Below are positions 35,851 to 43,742 of a stretch of DNA of 64,000 nucleotides, piece after piece (position 1 is the first letter of the stretch; every line of letters begins with the position of its first letter). The stretch comes from Terriglobus tenax. GTDB lineage: Bacteria > Acidobacteriota > Terriglobia > Terriglobales > Acidobacteriaceae. The stretch lies in the NCBI RefSeq assembly GCF_025685395.1, contig NZ_JAGSYA010000003.1, forward strand, positions 1,116,001-1,180,000, given 5' to 3'. Below the pieces are notes generated by a model. It was given only the letters and a program-made list of their open reading frames with translations. It did no database searches and was not told the DNA's origin. The translations under genes were made by a program, and so were the position numbers.

Positions 35851-36522
35851 ATGCGAAACTGTGTTGTCTTTCTATTGCTAAGTGTTACGGCCTTGGCGCA
35901 TGGACAGATCCGTGTCATCAACAGCGGGTGGCCAGGAAGAAACACCGCTCAGATTGAAGAGCATCTCGAGCACGAACTGGTTGCCGTGAAGCCGGACTTT
36001 GTCGTGATTCTGGCAGGCGGCAACGATGCGTTGAATGAGAAGGCATTTCTGCCTCCTGCGCAGACGCAGCAGAGCCTGACGAAGATGGTGCAGCGTGCGG
36101 AGAAGTCCGGGGCGCAGGTCATCATGGTTACCGTGCATGACCCCGATCTTGCCCGGTTGATGACACGGCACACGCCAGAGTCATACGGCAGCATTTCTCC
36201 GCTTGAGCGGCAGGCACAGGTCAATCGCATTGTGCAGCAGGTCGCGCGCGAAAACCACGCCACGCTGGTTCCATTCAACCAGGTGCTGCGGGATGCTGGT
36301 GGCGCAAACGCCGAACTCAGCACGGACGGCGTTCATCTTACCGCTCGCGGATATGGCTTACTCGCCGGGGCCGTGCGGTCTGCCTTGCCAAAGTCCTTGC
36401 CCGCGAACACCACGATTCTGTGCCTGGGAGACAGTCTTACCTATGGCATCGGCGTGCGTGTGCAGGATACGCCGGAAACGCCCGATACCTACCCATCGCA
36501 ACTGAGGGCGCTGCTTCGTTAG
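35851..36522 (+). CDS. Circularly permuted SGNH/GDSL hydrolase, secreted, 223 aa
   Basis: Probable exported esterase or deacetylase. A signal peptide (MRNCVVFLLLSVTALAHGQ) leads straight into the block II region (VINSGWPGRNTA, G29), then block III (AGGNDA, N58), then block V (DGVHLTARGYG, D159/H162), and only then block I with the nucleophile (LGDSLTYGIG, S195) and the helix DTYPSQLRALLR. Normal SGNH proteins have GDSL first. All four catalytic blocks are present once, and the C-terminal end is what normally precedes the N-terminal strand. It follows the FGE gene by 54 bases in the sulfatase locus, suggesting removal of acetyl or other esters from the same glycan. Confidence 0.8.
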   Translation: MRNCVVFLLLSVTALAHGQIRVINSGWPGRNTAQIEEHLEHELVAVKPDFVVILAGGNDALNEKAFLPPAQTQQSLTKMVQRAEKSGAQVIMVTVHDPDLARLMTRHTPESYGSISPLERQAQVNRIVQQVARENHATLVPFNQVLRDAGGANAELSTDGVHLTARGYGLLAGAVRSALPKSLPANTTILCLGDSLTYGIGVRVQDTPETPDTYPSQLRALLR

Positions 36523-36561
36523 GACAACGCTTCCTTGAGTAAAGCAAGCATGTGCGAGTGG

Positions 36562-38694
36562 CTACGGTAACTCGGCCTGCAGTGCGTAGACTTCATGGAT
36601 GCCGGCCTCTCGCAGCAGAACAGGAGAGTCGTCGGGAGCAAGGTTGAGGCTCCAACCAAAGAAGCCGGTACGGCGTATCCCTTTCAGGCTCGCATAGCGT
36701 TCCAGGGTGTGCGTCTTCAGGTGGTAGCGGAAGATCGTAGGTTCCCATGGCGAGTCGAAGTAGATGGATTCTCCATCATGGCTCCAGACGCAGTCATTGA
36801 CGCCAACATCGGCAAGCTCCATCCATCGGGAGCTCTGCACGTCATACAGCTTGAGCTTGTGGTTGTCCGCGGTCACGGCGGAGATAAAGTTCCCGTCCGG
36901 ACTCCAGCGGGCTTTCCATAAGCCTTCCGAGCCAGTCAGAGGTGAGAGTGCATGGGTCTTCAGATCGAGGATGCGAAGCTGGAAGGATTGCTGGCGAACG
37001 CCAAAGGTAACAACCTGGCCGAAGACGAGCTTGCTGCCGTCTGCTGACCATGTCGGAACGCCCTGGTTCATTTTGTCAGAGGCAAGAAGCTCGTGAGTGC
37101 CTCCGCCGGATGGAACCTGATAGATCTTCCAGAGGTTATCTTTGCCCGGGCTGATATAGGTAAGTTGTTTTCCGTCCGGTGACCATTCTGGAAAGCGGGC
37201 GATGCTGCCCGGATCTGTGAGCCGGATGCGCTCCGTTCCATCAATGCGGCTGCGCCACAAGGTGCCTTCCGGATACGCCGTCCAGGCCATCCACTGGCCG
37301 TCGCGGGAGAAGGAAAGCGTGTCGGTGGAAAGACCTCCGAGGTAGGGCAGGAACTGACGCGATGCCGCGTCGTAGCGCATCAGTTCACCGCGTGCCTGTT
37401 CGCCGAGCGCGAAGATCTGTTTGCCATCCTGCGAGAAAACCGGTGCCCGCCAGAAGTCTGCAGGGCCTTCCGCCAGCAAGCCAGGCTTGCCGGATTGCCA
37501 GAAGTTGCGGCGGTCGCGCGCAATCCAAAGGCTGCTGCGGCGGGCTTCATTGACGACAAACACGTAGTAGCGGCCATCCGGCGTCCAGTCGCCGCAGCAG
37601 GCAATCCGTGCCCATGGCTCTTTTGCAAACAGTGGGTGAAGACTGCTTCCATCCGCGTTGATCTCCCACAGGCCCACATCCTGCGTCCAGTGTTGCGTGG
37701 AGAAGCGGATGCGGGCTCCATCCGGCGACCATCGTGGCCACGAGGGCGGCTCGTCCATGCGCGCAACCGGCTTCGAGTGACTGCCGTCGCTGTCTGCAAG
37801 AATCAGTTCGTTGCCCTTGATGTACGCGATGTGCAATCCATCCGGAGACCAGCTTGCAGCATGCCCGCTCAACTCGCCTACCGAACGCAGTGAGCCGCCG
37901 CTTAAGGACATGGCTGTAAAGGCGTGTTCGGACGACTGCTCCCATAGACTGCCAAAAAGAATCTCATTTGTGCTGCGGGAGTAGGCGAGCGCCGTATCGA
38001 TAGGGTGGGGCGCTGGCTTACGGCTGGTTTCGCCGCCCTCCGTGGAGACCTCGGCAAGGTAGCTTTGAGCATCTACATCCTCGCTGAAGTAGATACGGCT
38101 GCCATCCGTGAGCAGGGAGATTAGGCGTTCCTTATAGGCGCCATCGTTGGTCAGGCGCGTAAAGCGGAGGATCTCCGGCTTCTGCCAGATAAGTCCGTTG
38201 CGGGAGAGCACGAAGAGAGTCGACGCGACGACGGCAATGCCTGCGGCTGTGACCGCCCACCAGGGAAGTCTGTTTCGCGTGTCTGGAACATCCGGCGGAG
38301 CCTCCGCTGCAGAGGGAAGCTCAATCGTCCGTACAGACTCTGCTGAGGGCGCCGGGGTCTCAGAGACGGGCTCAATAAGGTCCACCGGAATGCCGATCCG
38401 GTAGCCGCGGCGAGGAACCGTCTCAACGATCTCGATCCCTTCGTCGGTCTTGCCCAGTGCCTTGCGAAGAAGGAAGATGCACTGGGTCAGGCTGCTGTCT
38501 TCCACAAAGGAATCAGGCCAGATTGTTTCCAGAAGTACGGTCTTTGAGACGATGGCTCCCCGGCCTTCGACCAGCAGTTCCAACGCCTGGAAGGGTTTTG
38601 GGGGGAGAGGGATGCGTTCCCCGTCCTTGAGTAGCAGGCCTTGTGCCGGATCAAGGCAAAAATGTCCAAAGATATAGTGCCGATATTGCATCAA
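36562..38694 (-). CDS. Winged-helix / TolB-like propeller regulator, membrane-spanning, 710 aa
   Basis: CadC-like one-component regulator, paralogue of the one beside the GH30/GH3 locus. Residues ~8-100 are an OmpR-type winged helix (LPPKPFQALELLVEGRGAIVSKTVLLETIWPDSF, then VPRRGYRIG). A membrane segment at ~148-168 (WAVTAAGIAVVASTLFVL) is followed by PD40-type repeats (ASWSPDGLHIAYIKG, PRWSPDGARIRFS, PEWSPDGKQLTYIS). It is convergent with the sulfatase cluster and is its best candidate regulator, although distance and orientation leave this open. Confidence 0.83.
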   Translation of the reverse strand: MMQYRHYIFGHFCLDPAQGLLLKDGERIPLPPKPFQALELLVEGRGAIVSKTVLLETIWPDSFVEDSSLTQCIFLLRKALGKTDEGIEIVETVPRRGYRIGIPVDLIEPVSETPAPSAESVRTIELPSAAEAPPDVPDTRNRLPWWAVTAAGIAVVASTLFVLSRNGLIWQKPEILRFTRLTNDGAYKERLISLLTDGSRIYFSEDVDAQSYLAEVSTEGGETSRKPAPHPIDTALAYSRSTNEILFGSLWEQSSEHAFTAMSLSGGSLRSVGELSGHAASWSPDGLHIAYIKGNELILADSDGSHSKPVARMDEPPSWPRWSPDGARIRFSTQHWTQDVGLWEINADGSSLHPLFAKEPWARIACCGDWTPDGRYYVFVVNEARRSSLWIARDRRNFWQSGKPGLLAEGPADFWRAPVFSQDGKQIFALGEQARGELMRYDAASRQFLPYLGGLSTDTLSFSRDGQWMAWTAYPEGTLWRSRIDGTERIRLTDPGSIARFPEWSPDGKQLTYISPGKDNLWKIYQVPSGGGTHELLASDKMNQGVPTWSADGSKLVFGQVVTFGVRQQSFQLRILDLKTHALSPLTGSEGLWKARWSPDGNFISAVTADNHKLKLYDVQSSRWMELADVGVNDCVWSHDGESIYFDSPWEPTIFRYHLKTHTLERYASLKGIRRTGFFGWSLNLAPDDSPVLLREAGIHEVYALQAELP

Positions 38695-39042
38695 ACGCCA
38701 GTGCCTTGAGGGAAAAATGATGGTTTCGTGAGGCTGCGTTCAAGACCAGTTGTGATCCTGCAGCCTAGATTACAGCCTGGACAGCGTAGATCCCACAGGT
38801 TTTCCCTGTCCCGCGGCACCCTCCCCGTCTGTTTGGTTCAAGGGGTCTACTTGGCCCTTGAACCAAACAGGAAGTCCTTGTGTCTCACGTCGTTGGCTGT
38901 ATCGGCTGGCGCAGTATCAGCGAGCATGGACGCTACGTGGCCTTTCTGATCAACGAGATTCCCATCTTCGATCACACCAGCCTGATGGTTATGCTGTTGG
39001 AACGATCCGAAACCACTCCCCTCCGGTCGCCCGTGCGGGTGC
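38695..39042. other. Intergenic region with a long perfect inverted repeat
   Basis: This 348-base stretch separates the regulator start from the end of the AmpH-like gene, both on the minus strand. It should contain the regulator's promoter. Apart from the 16-bp inverted repeat listed separately I see no gene; short open frames on both strands lack any family resemblance. Confidence 0.5.
38829..38870. repeat. Perfect 16-bp inverted repeat with 10-base loop
   Basis: CTGTTTGGTTCAAGGG and its exact complement CCCTTGAACCAAACAG flank a 10-base loop (38845-38854). No U-run follows. The arm length exceeds a usual protein operator; it could be a terminator for the AmpH-like gene, a small RNA hairpin or a mobile-element remnant such as a REP or MITE-like unit. 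Confidence 0.75.
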
Positions 39043-40308
39043 TTACTTCCGCTTGCGGGGCTTATGGGGTTTGGCAGGCGCCTTCTTTGCACCTTGTCCT
39101 GCTGCTTTCTTCGCACGCGGAGTGGCGGCCTTCGGCTTGCGCACCGGCCGTGCAGGAGGCTCGGGAATCGGTGGCAACCCGGCGATGGTGAGAAGCAGGT
39201 TGTTCGCTGCCCGGAACAGGTTCTGGTGTGCGGGTACGCCGCCGTCGGTTGCCGCCAGGAAGATGGCCGTGTCGCGCTCGTGGTTGATGGCGATGTAGGT
39301 GAGGAAGCCCGCGCCGCCGCCCGTCTTCTGAACAATATGCCGAAGGTCTTCCTTCGGCTGAATGTGTATCCATCCCAGCCCCAGCCCCGTCGGCAGACCG
39401 GCATGATCCAGACCCACCTGGCGCAGCAGTTGCGAGGGCTGCATGTAGACATCCTGGGCACCGGGGTCCTGCGCGGGGAGAGTCTCGCTCTTGTCGCGCA
39501 GCAGATACTTCAGCCAGTTCGTCATGTCCTTCGCGTTGGAGTAAAGTCCGGAGCTTCCCGCAGTCTCTTCGGTGGAGGTACACGGTCCCTGGTCATGCAC
39601 TCCGGTCAGCAGAAGTGCGCACTGCTGGCTGGTAGGGAAGTAGGTGGTGTTTGGCATGTGCAGTGGATTCAACGTGCGTTCCGCCAGCAGTGCCGCATAT
39701 TGCCGGTGCGTGGCCGAAGCAAGGGCATCGCTTAGCAGGTCAAAGCCAATGTTGGAATACAGTGAGACCGTTCCCGGGACACTCCTCAGCTTCTGCTTTG
39801 GCAGCCACTCCCAGCGTGTCCTGTGGTCAGGGAAGGTGAAGTGTGGCGTGCCCTTTGGCATCGGCCCCAGCTCGCGGGGCAGGCCTGAGGTATGCATGGC
39901 AAGGTCTGCAAGAGTGATGGGGTGAACGCGCTCCGGCACCTCTATCCTGGAGGGCACAAATTTCTGCAGCGGGTCGTCCAGATGGACTGTCCGGTCGGCG
40001 GAGAGCTTGAAGAGCACGTCCGTCGTAAAGATCTTGGTCAGCGAACAGAGCCGCAGGACGGAATCCTGCGAAGGCAGCGCCTGTGACCCGGGAGCCGTCT
40101 CTCCATAGCCACGGAAGAAGCTCTGGCCGCCGCGCACCACTACCAGTACCATGCCCGTTGAGCCGGACTGTGCGAAGAGATCCTGCCCCAGAGCACCGGC
40201 ATCCTGCAGATCCGGCAGAGATGGTTCGTCTTTAGCCTGTCCATAGGCAGGCGAAAGGGAAGGCAGCAGGAGCGCAAGCAGAAGGGGCAGCAGGGGAACG
40301 GGTTTCAT
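39043..40308 (-). CDS. AmpH/class C beta-lactamase-like serine hydrolase with Lys-rich tail, 421 aa
   Basis: Exported penicillin-binding-protein-like hydrolase, probably a D-Ala-D-Ala carboxypeptidase/endopeptidase of the AmpH type. The ATG at 40308 gives a signal peptide (MKPVPLLPLLLALLLPSLSPAYGQ). The active-site motifs are SLTK (SxxK), YSN (YxN) in YSNIGFDLL, and KTG in QKTGGGAGF, in correct order and spacing. The last ~35 residues are an unusual basic tail rich in Lys, Ala and Pro (KKAAGQGAKKAPAKPHKPRKRK), possibly for binding cell wall, membrane or nucleic acid. Upstream frame extension was rejected because it would bury the signal peptide. Confidence 0.87.
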   Translation of the reverse strand: MKPVPLLPLLLALLLPSLSPAYGQAKDEPSLPDLQDAGALGQDLFAQSGSTGMVLVVVRGGQSFFRGYGETAPGSQALPSQDSVLRLCSLTKIFTTDVLFKLSADRTVHLDDPLQKFVPSRIEVPERVHPITLADLAMHTSGLPRELGPMPKGTPHFTFPDHRTRWEWLPKQKLRSVPGTVSLYSNIGFDLLSDALASATHRQYAALLAERTLNPLHMPNTTYFPTSQQCALLLTGVHDQGPCTSTEETAGSSGLYSNAKDMTNWLKYLLRDKSETLPAQDPGAQDVYMQPSQLLRQVGLDHAGLPTGLGLGWIHIQPKEDLRHIVQKTGGGAGFLTYIAINHERDTAIFLAATDGGVPAHQNLFRAANNLLLTIAGLPPIPEPPARPVRKPKAATPRAKKAAGQGAKKAPAKPHKPRKRK

Positions 40309-40406
40309 GTGGTCTTCAGTTCGAAGATACTGTGCCACACCAACCCATGGAGCCTGTCTGCAACAGGACGCCACTGGTTTGACAACCGTGCCGTCGCGCG
40401 TAGGGA

Positions 40407-41453
40407 TCAGCCGCTGGCGTCCGCCGAATAACTGGTGTAGCTCGCTACCGGCGGCCGCAGGCCACGGATCACCTCCAGCAGGCTGGGATCTACGCCGCGA
40501 GGAGCCGCAACGGCGTCCTTCAGTGGGATATCCACGATGGTGGAGTTTCTAAGAGCGACCATGCGACCAAATCGTCTCTGTGTGGCAAGATCCACTGCCG
40601 CAACCCCGTACCGTGTCGCCAGCACCCGGTCAAAGGCGGAGGGCGTGCCGCCGCGCTGGATGTGGCCGAGGATCGCGCTCCGTGTTTCGCAGCCCGTACG
40701 CTCTTCAATCATCTTTGCCAGGGCCGAGGCAATGCCGCCGAGCTTCTTTGTCGGGCCCGCCCAGTCAGAGTTAGGCAGAGTGGCTCCTTCGGCAATCACC
40801 ACAATCGCATACTGGTTGCCTTTCTCCCACTCGTACTGGACCTGTCCGCAGACCTCGTCAATGTCGATCGGGACCTCGGGCACCAGGGTGACGTGCGCCC
40901 CGGCCGCGATGCCGGCGCAGGCCGCAATCCATCCCGTGTGCCGTCCCATGACCTCGCACACAATCACGCGGTTGTGCGCCGCGGCGGTCGTGTGTAAACG
41001 GTCAATCGCTTCCGTCGCGATATTGACAGCGGTATCAAAGCCAAAGCACATATCGGTGCCGCTCAGGTCGTTGTCAATGGTCTTCGGGACGCCAATGCAG
41101 TTGACACCCATATCGCTGAGAATCAGGTTCGCCGCCTGGGTTCCATTGCCTCCCAGTGCAATCAACGCATCCAGGCCATGGCGGTCCATGGTCTGCGCGC
41201 AGCGTGCGAAACCGGCATGGACCTGGCGGATATCCACGCGTGATGTCCGCAGAATCGTTCCGCCGCGGGTCAGAAGGTCCTCGGTCGCCCGCAGATCAAG
41301 GGGTATGTAAAGGTCTTCAACCAGGCCGCGCCATCCCTCCATAAAGCCGAGGAACTCGTGGTTATGATGCAGAATCCCTCGTTGCACCACGGCTCGTATC
41401 ACTGCATTCAGGCCGGGGCAGTCACCACCGGCAGTCACTAAACCAATACGCAT
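40407..41453 (-). CDS. pfkA: 6-phosphofructokinase, group III type
   Basis: Glycolytic phosphorylation of fructose 6-phosphate (EC 2.7.1.11 or PPi-dependent 2.7.1.90). Blocks seen: TAGGDCPGLNAVIR at the N-terminus, PKTIDNDL with catalytic D127, EVMGRHTGW and GHIQRGGTPSAFDR. The donor-site residues are G104 and K124 (E. coli-like numbering fits without gaps), the combination found in group III enzymes. Residue 103 is Asn (GGNGT) instead of the usual acidic Mg ligand, which is odd. The first ATG is used; a TTG four codons upstream is possible. Cytoplasmic, single gene. Confidence 0.92.
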   Translation of the reverse strand: MRIGLVTAGGDCPGLNAVIRAVVQRGILHHNHEFLGFMEGWRGLVEDLYIPLDLRATEDLLTRGGTILRTSRVDIRQVHAGFARCAQTMDRHGLDALIALGGNGTQAANLILSDMGVNCIGVPKTIDNDLSGTDMCFGFDTAVNIATEAIDRLHTTAAAHNRVIVCEVMGRHTGWIAACAGIAAGAHVTLVPEVPIDIDEVCGQVQYEWEKGNQYAIVVIAEGATLPNSDWAGPTKKLGGIASALAKMIEERTGCETRSAILGHIQRGGTPSAFDRVLATRYGVAAVDLATQRRFGRMVALRNSTIVDIPLKDAVAAPRGVDPSLLEVIRGLRPPVASYTSYSADASG

Positions 41454-41560
41454 TCGCCGACGCAACCTCGGCCATTGTTATGGCGCGTCAAGGATAGCAC
41501 CGCGAAACGCGGCACTTTGTCTGAGACGAATCAACCCAGACTCCGCGTGTGCCTCCAGCT

Positions 41561-42280
41561 ATGATTCAGAAAGTGATCACCTCATCCGGCATAGAGCCCA
41601 GGACCTGGCTTCGCAAGGAGCGTTTGCTCTCCATGGCGCGTTGGTTTGTTCTTGGCCTGGTCTCGCTGTGGCTGCTTGCCGCGCTTACCCTGGTTGCTGC
41701 CCGCTGGATTGATCCGCCCACGACTGCGGTGCAGACGGAGCGCCGCATCCAGTCCTGGTTTCAGCCTGCGCCCTATGCCAAGCGCTACACGTTTGTTCCT
41801 CTCAGCCAGATCTCGCCCGACCTGCAGCATGCTGTCATCGCCGCGGAGGACGGCCGCTTCTATCAGCACCATGGCTTTGACTGGCACGAGATTCAGCTGG
41901 CTGCACACGAGGACATGGAAGGCGGCCGCATGCGCGGTGGCTCCACCCTGACGCAGCAACTGGTCAAGAACCTGTTCTTCGGCACAAGCCGTTCTATCCT
42001 GCGCAAAGGCGCGGAAGCTTCGCTGGTGCCGGTGGCGGAACTCGTCCTCGGTAAGCGGCGCATCCTTGAGCTCTATCTGAATGTTGTGGAATGGGGCCCT
42101 GGAATATACGGTGCAGAGGCGGTGTGCCGCGCCGACTACAAGACCTCGGCCCGCGGAGTTGGTCGGCAGCAGGCGGCACGTCTCGCCGCCATTCTTCCAG
42201 CGCCCCGCAAGCGGAGGCCGGAGCGGATGAACAGCTACAGCTCCATCATTCTGCGCCGCATGGGCCAGATGGGCTGGTAG
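41561..42280 (+). CDS. mtgA: Monofunctional peptidoglycan glycosyltransferase
   Basis: Inner-membrane enzyme (GT51) that polymerises lipid II glycan strands. A single N-terminal membrane segment (WFVLGLVSLWLLAALTLVAA) is followed by the transglycosylase domain: VIAAEDGRFYQHHGFDW with the catalytic Glu, RGGSTLTQQLVKNLFF, GKRRILELYLNVVEWGPGIYGAEA and QAARLAAILPAP. Length fits MtgA with no transpeptidase domain. ATG is chosen over a GTG four codons upstream. Transcribed convergently with the TesA-like gene, only six bases apart. Confidence 0.93.
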   Translation: MIQKVITSSGIEPRTWLRKERLLSMARWFVLGLVSLWLLAALTLVAARWIDPPTTAVQTERRIQSWFQPAPYAKRYTFVPLSQISPDLQHAVIAAEDGRFYQHHGFDWHEIQLAAHEDMEGGRMRGGSTLTQQLVKNLFFGTSRSILRKGAEASLVPVAELVLGKRRILELYLNVVEWGPGIYGAEAVCRADYKTSARGVGRQQAARLAAILPAPRKRRPERMNSYSSIILRRMGQMGW

Positions 42281-42286
42281 TTCCGG

Positions 42287-43015
42287 CTACTTCTGCAGAA
42301 CCGGTTCCACCAGCGGCAGGACATTTTTCACAATCATCTGGCTGCCCATCACCGTCGGATGAATGCCATCCTTCTGGATGGCTCCCTGTACCCCGTAGAT
42401 GTCCTTATAAAGGAACGGGAATAGCGTCATGCCGTACTTTTTCGCCATCAGGGCATAGGTCTGGTTGAACTGGTCAATGTAGACCTTTCCGTACTGTGGC
42501 GGCAGCGTAATTCCGAGCAGAATGACCTTCGCGCCCGAGGTTTTCAGCTTTGCCAGGATGCCGTCAAAATTGGCCCGCGTGCTGGCAATCGGAATCCCCC
42601 GTAACCCGTCGTTGCCGCCCAGTTCCACCAGCACGACCGCCGGATGCAGAGCCACGGCGTCTTCTACGCGGTCGAGGGCGTCTTTCGTGGTATTGCCGGA
42701 GATTCCCTGATTGACGACGCGGTACTTGTATCCCTTCTCATCCAGCGCCTTCTGCAGGAAATCCGGATAGCTTTCGCCCGCGTCGAGGTTATAGCCGGCG
42801 GTAATCGAATCGCCGAAGCATAAAATCACAGGACGTTCGTCCTTAATAGAAGCGGTTTCTGCCGCAAGGCCGTTTTTTGACGGCTGACGGGCTAGTTCGC
42901 TGGCCGCCCGGGTACTGCTGGAGTAGTCTTCAGCGCGTTTTGCGCCATTGCTGGTCTTGCAGCCAGTAAACGCAAGCGACAATACGAGGGGAAGCGCAGC
43001 ACCAAACAGTTTCAC
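42287..43015 (-). CDS. tesA: TesA-like SGNH arylesterase/lysophospholipase, lipoprotein, 242 aa
   Basis: Envelope esterase or thioesterase. A lipoprotein signal with lipobox LAFTGC predicts acylation and periplasmic anchoring. SGNH blocks occur in the classical order: CFGDSITAGYNL (I), VVNQGISGNTT (II), ELGGNDGLRGI (III) and KDGIHPTVMG (V). ELGGNDGLRG is the TesA hallmark. It is divergent from an ABC ATPase and FtsX-like permease, the same neighbourhood as tesA-ybbA-ybbP in proteobacteria. It offers a built-in canonical reference for the permuted SGNH protein of the sulfatase locus. Confidence 0.9.
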   Translation of the reverse strand: MKLFGAALPLVLSLAFTGCKTSNGAKRAEDYSSSTRAASELARQPSKNGLAAETASIKDERPVILCFGDSITAGYNLDAGESYPDFLQKALDEKGYKYRVVNQGISGNTTKDALDRVEDAVALHPAVVLVELGGNDGLRGIPIASTRANFDGILAKLKTSGAKVILLGITLPPQYGKVYIDQFNQTYALMAKKYGMTLFPFLYKDIYGVQGAIQKDGIHPTVMGSQMIVKNVLPLVEPVLQK

Positions 43016-43047
43016 TTGAGCAGTGTAGCGAATTGAAGGAGAGTACG

Positions 43048-43740
43048 TTGAGCCCAGCCATGATCGAAGTCACCGGCCTGACGCGGTCCATCCGCAACGG
43101 CCGCCGCACGGTTGAAATTCTGAAAGGCATTGATTTCACCGTCACCCAGGGCGAGTTCGTCGCTATCATGGGTTCCTCCGGTTCTGGCAAAAGCACGCTG
43201 CTTGGCCTGCTGGCCGGACTCGACACCCCGACCTCGGGCGATGTGAAGATCACCGGCGAAAGCATCAGCTACCTGCCCGAAGACAAACTGGCCCAGGTCC
43301 GTGGCAAGAAAATCGGCTTCGTCTTCCAGTCCTACCAGCTCATTCCAACGCTCACGGCCCTGGAGAATGTTCTGCTGCCGTATGAGCTGAACGATGGTTC
43401 GGACGGTCTTGCACGCGCCAGGGACCTGCTTCTCTCCGTTGGGCTGGAGCGCCGTATGGATCACTACCCGGTCCAGCTCTCCGGCGGGGAACAGCAGCGC
43501 GTCGCCATCGCGCGCGCCTTCATGCTGCGCCCCCCCGTTGTGCTGGCGGACGAGCCCACCGGAAATCTTGACTCCGCCAATGGCTCGCACGTTCTCGATC
43601 TTCTGCTGGAGATGAACCGTACCTCCGGCACCACGCTTGTCATGGTGACACACGATCCCACCATTGCAGCGCTCGCCTCCCGCCGTATCGTGCTCAAGGA
43701 CGGCCTTGTCGTTTCTGACGAGCTTCAGGCGGTGCAGTAA
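43048..43740 (+). CDS. ybbA: ABC transporter ATPase, YbbA/LolD-like, 230 aa
   Basis: ATPase of a MacB/LolCDE-type envelope transporter. Walker A is GSSGSGKST, the signature LSGGEQQR, Walker B VVLADEPTG, with the H-loop in MVTHD. The TTG start is favoured by AAGGAG six bases upstream; an ATG four codons later is the alternative. The stop is two bases before the permease ATG, so the pair is translated together. By analogy with YbbA-YbbP it could extract or move lipids or lipoproteins, possibly with the divergent TesA-like enzyme. Confidence 0.92.
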   Translation: MSPAMIEVTGLTRSIRNGRRTVEILKGIDFTVTQGEFVAIMGSSGSGKSTLLGLLAGLDTPTSGDVKITGESISYLPEDKLAQVRGKKIGFVFQSYQLIPTLTALENVLLPYELNDGSDGLARARDLLLSVGLERRMDHYPVQLSGGEQQRVAIARAFMLRPPVVLADEPTGNLDSANGSHVLDLLLEMNRTSGTTLVMVTHDPTIAALASRRIVLKDGLVVSDELQAVQ

Positions 43741-43742
43741 CG

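Noticed and set aside
38847-39461. Open frame across the AmpH-like gene end and the intergenic region
   Set aside because: It lies out of frame with a gene that has correct SxxK, YxN and KTG motifs, and its intergenic part resembles no protein.
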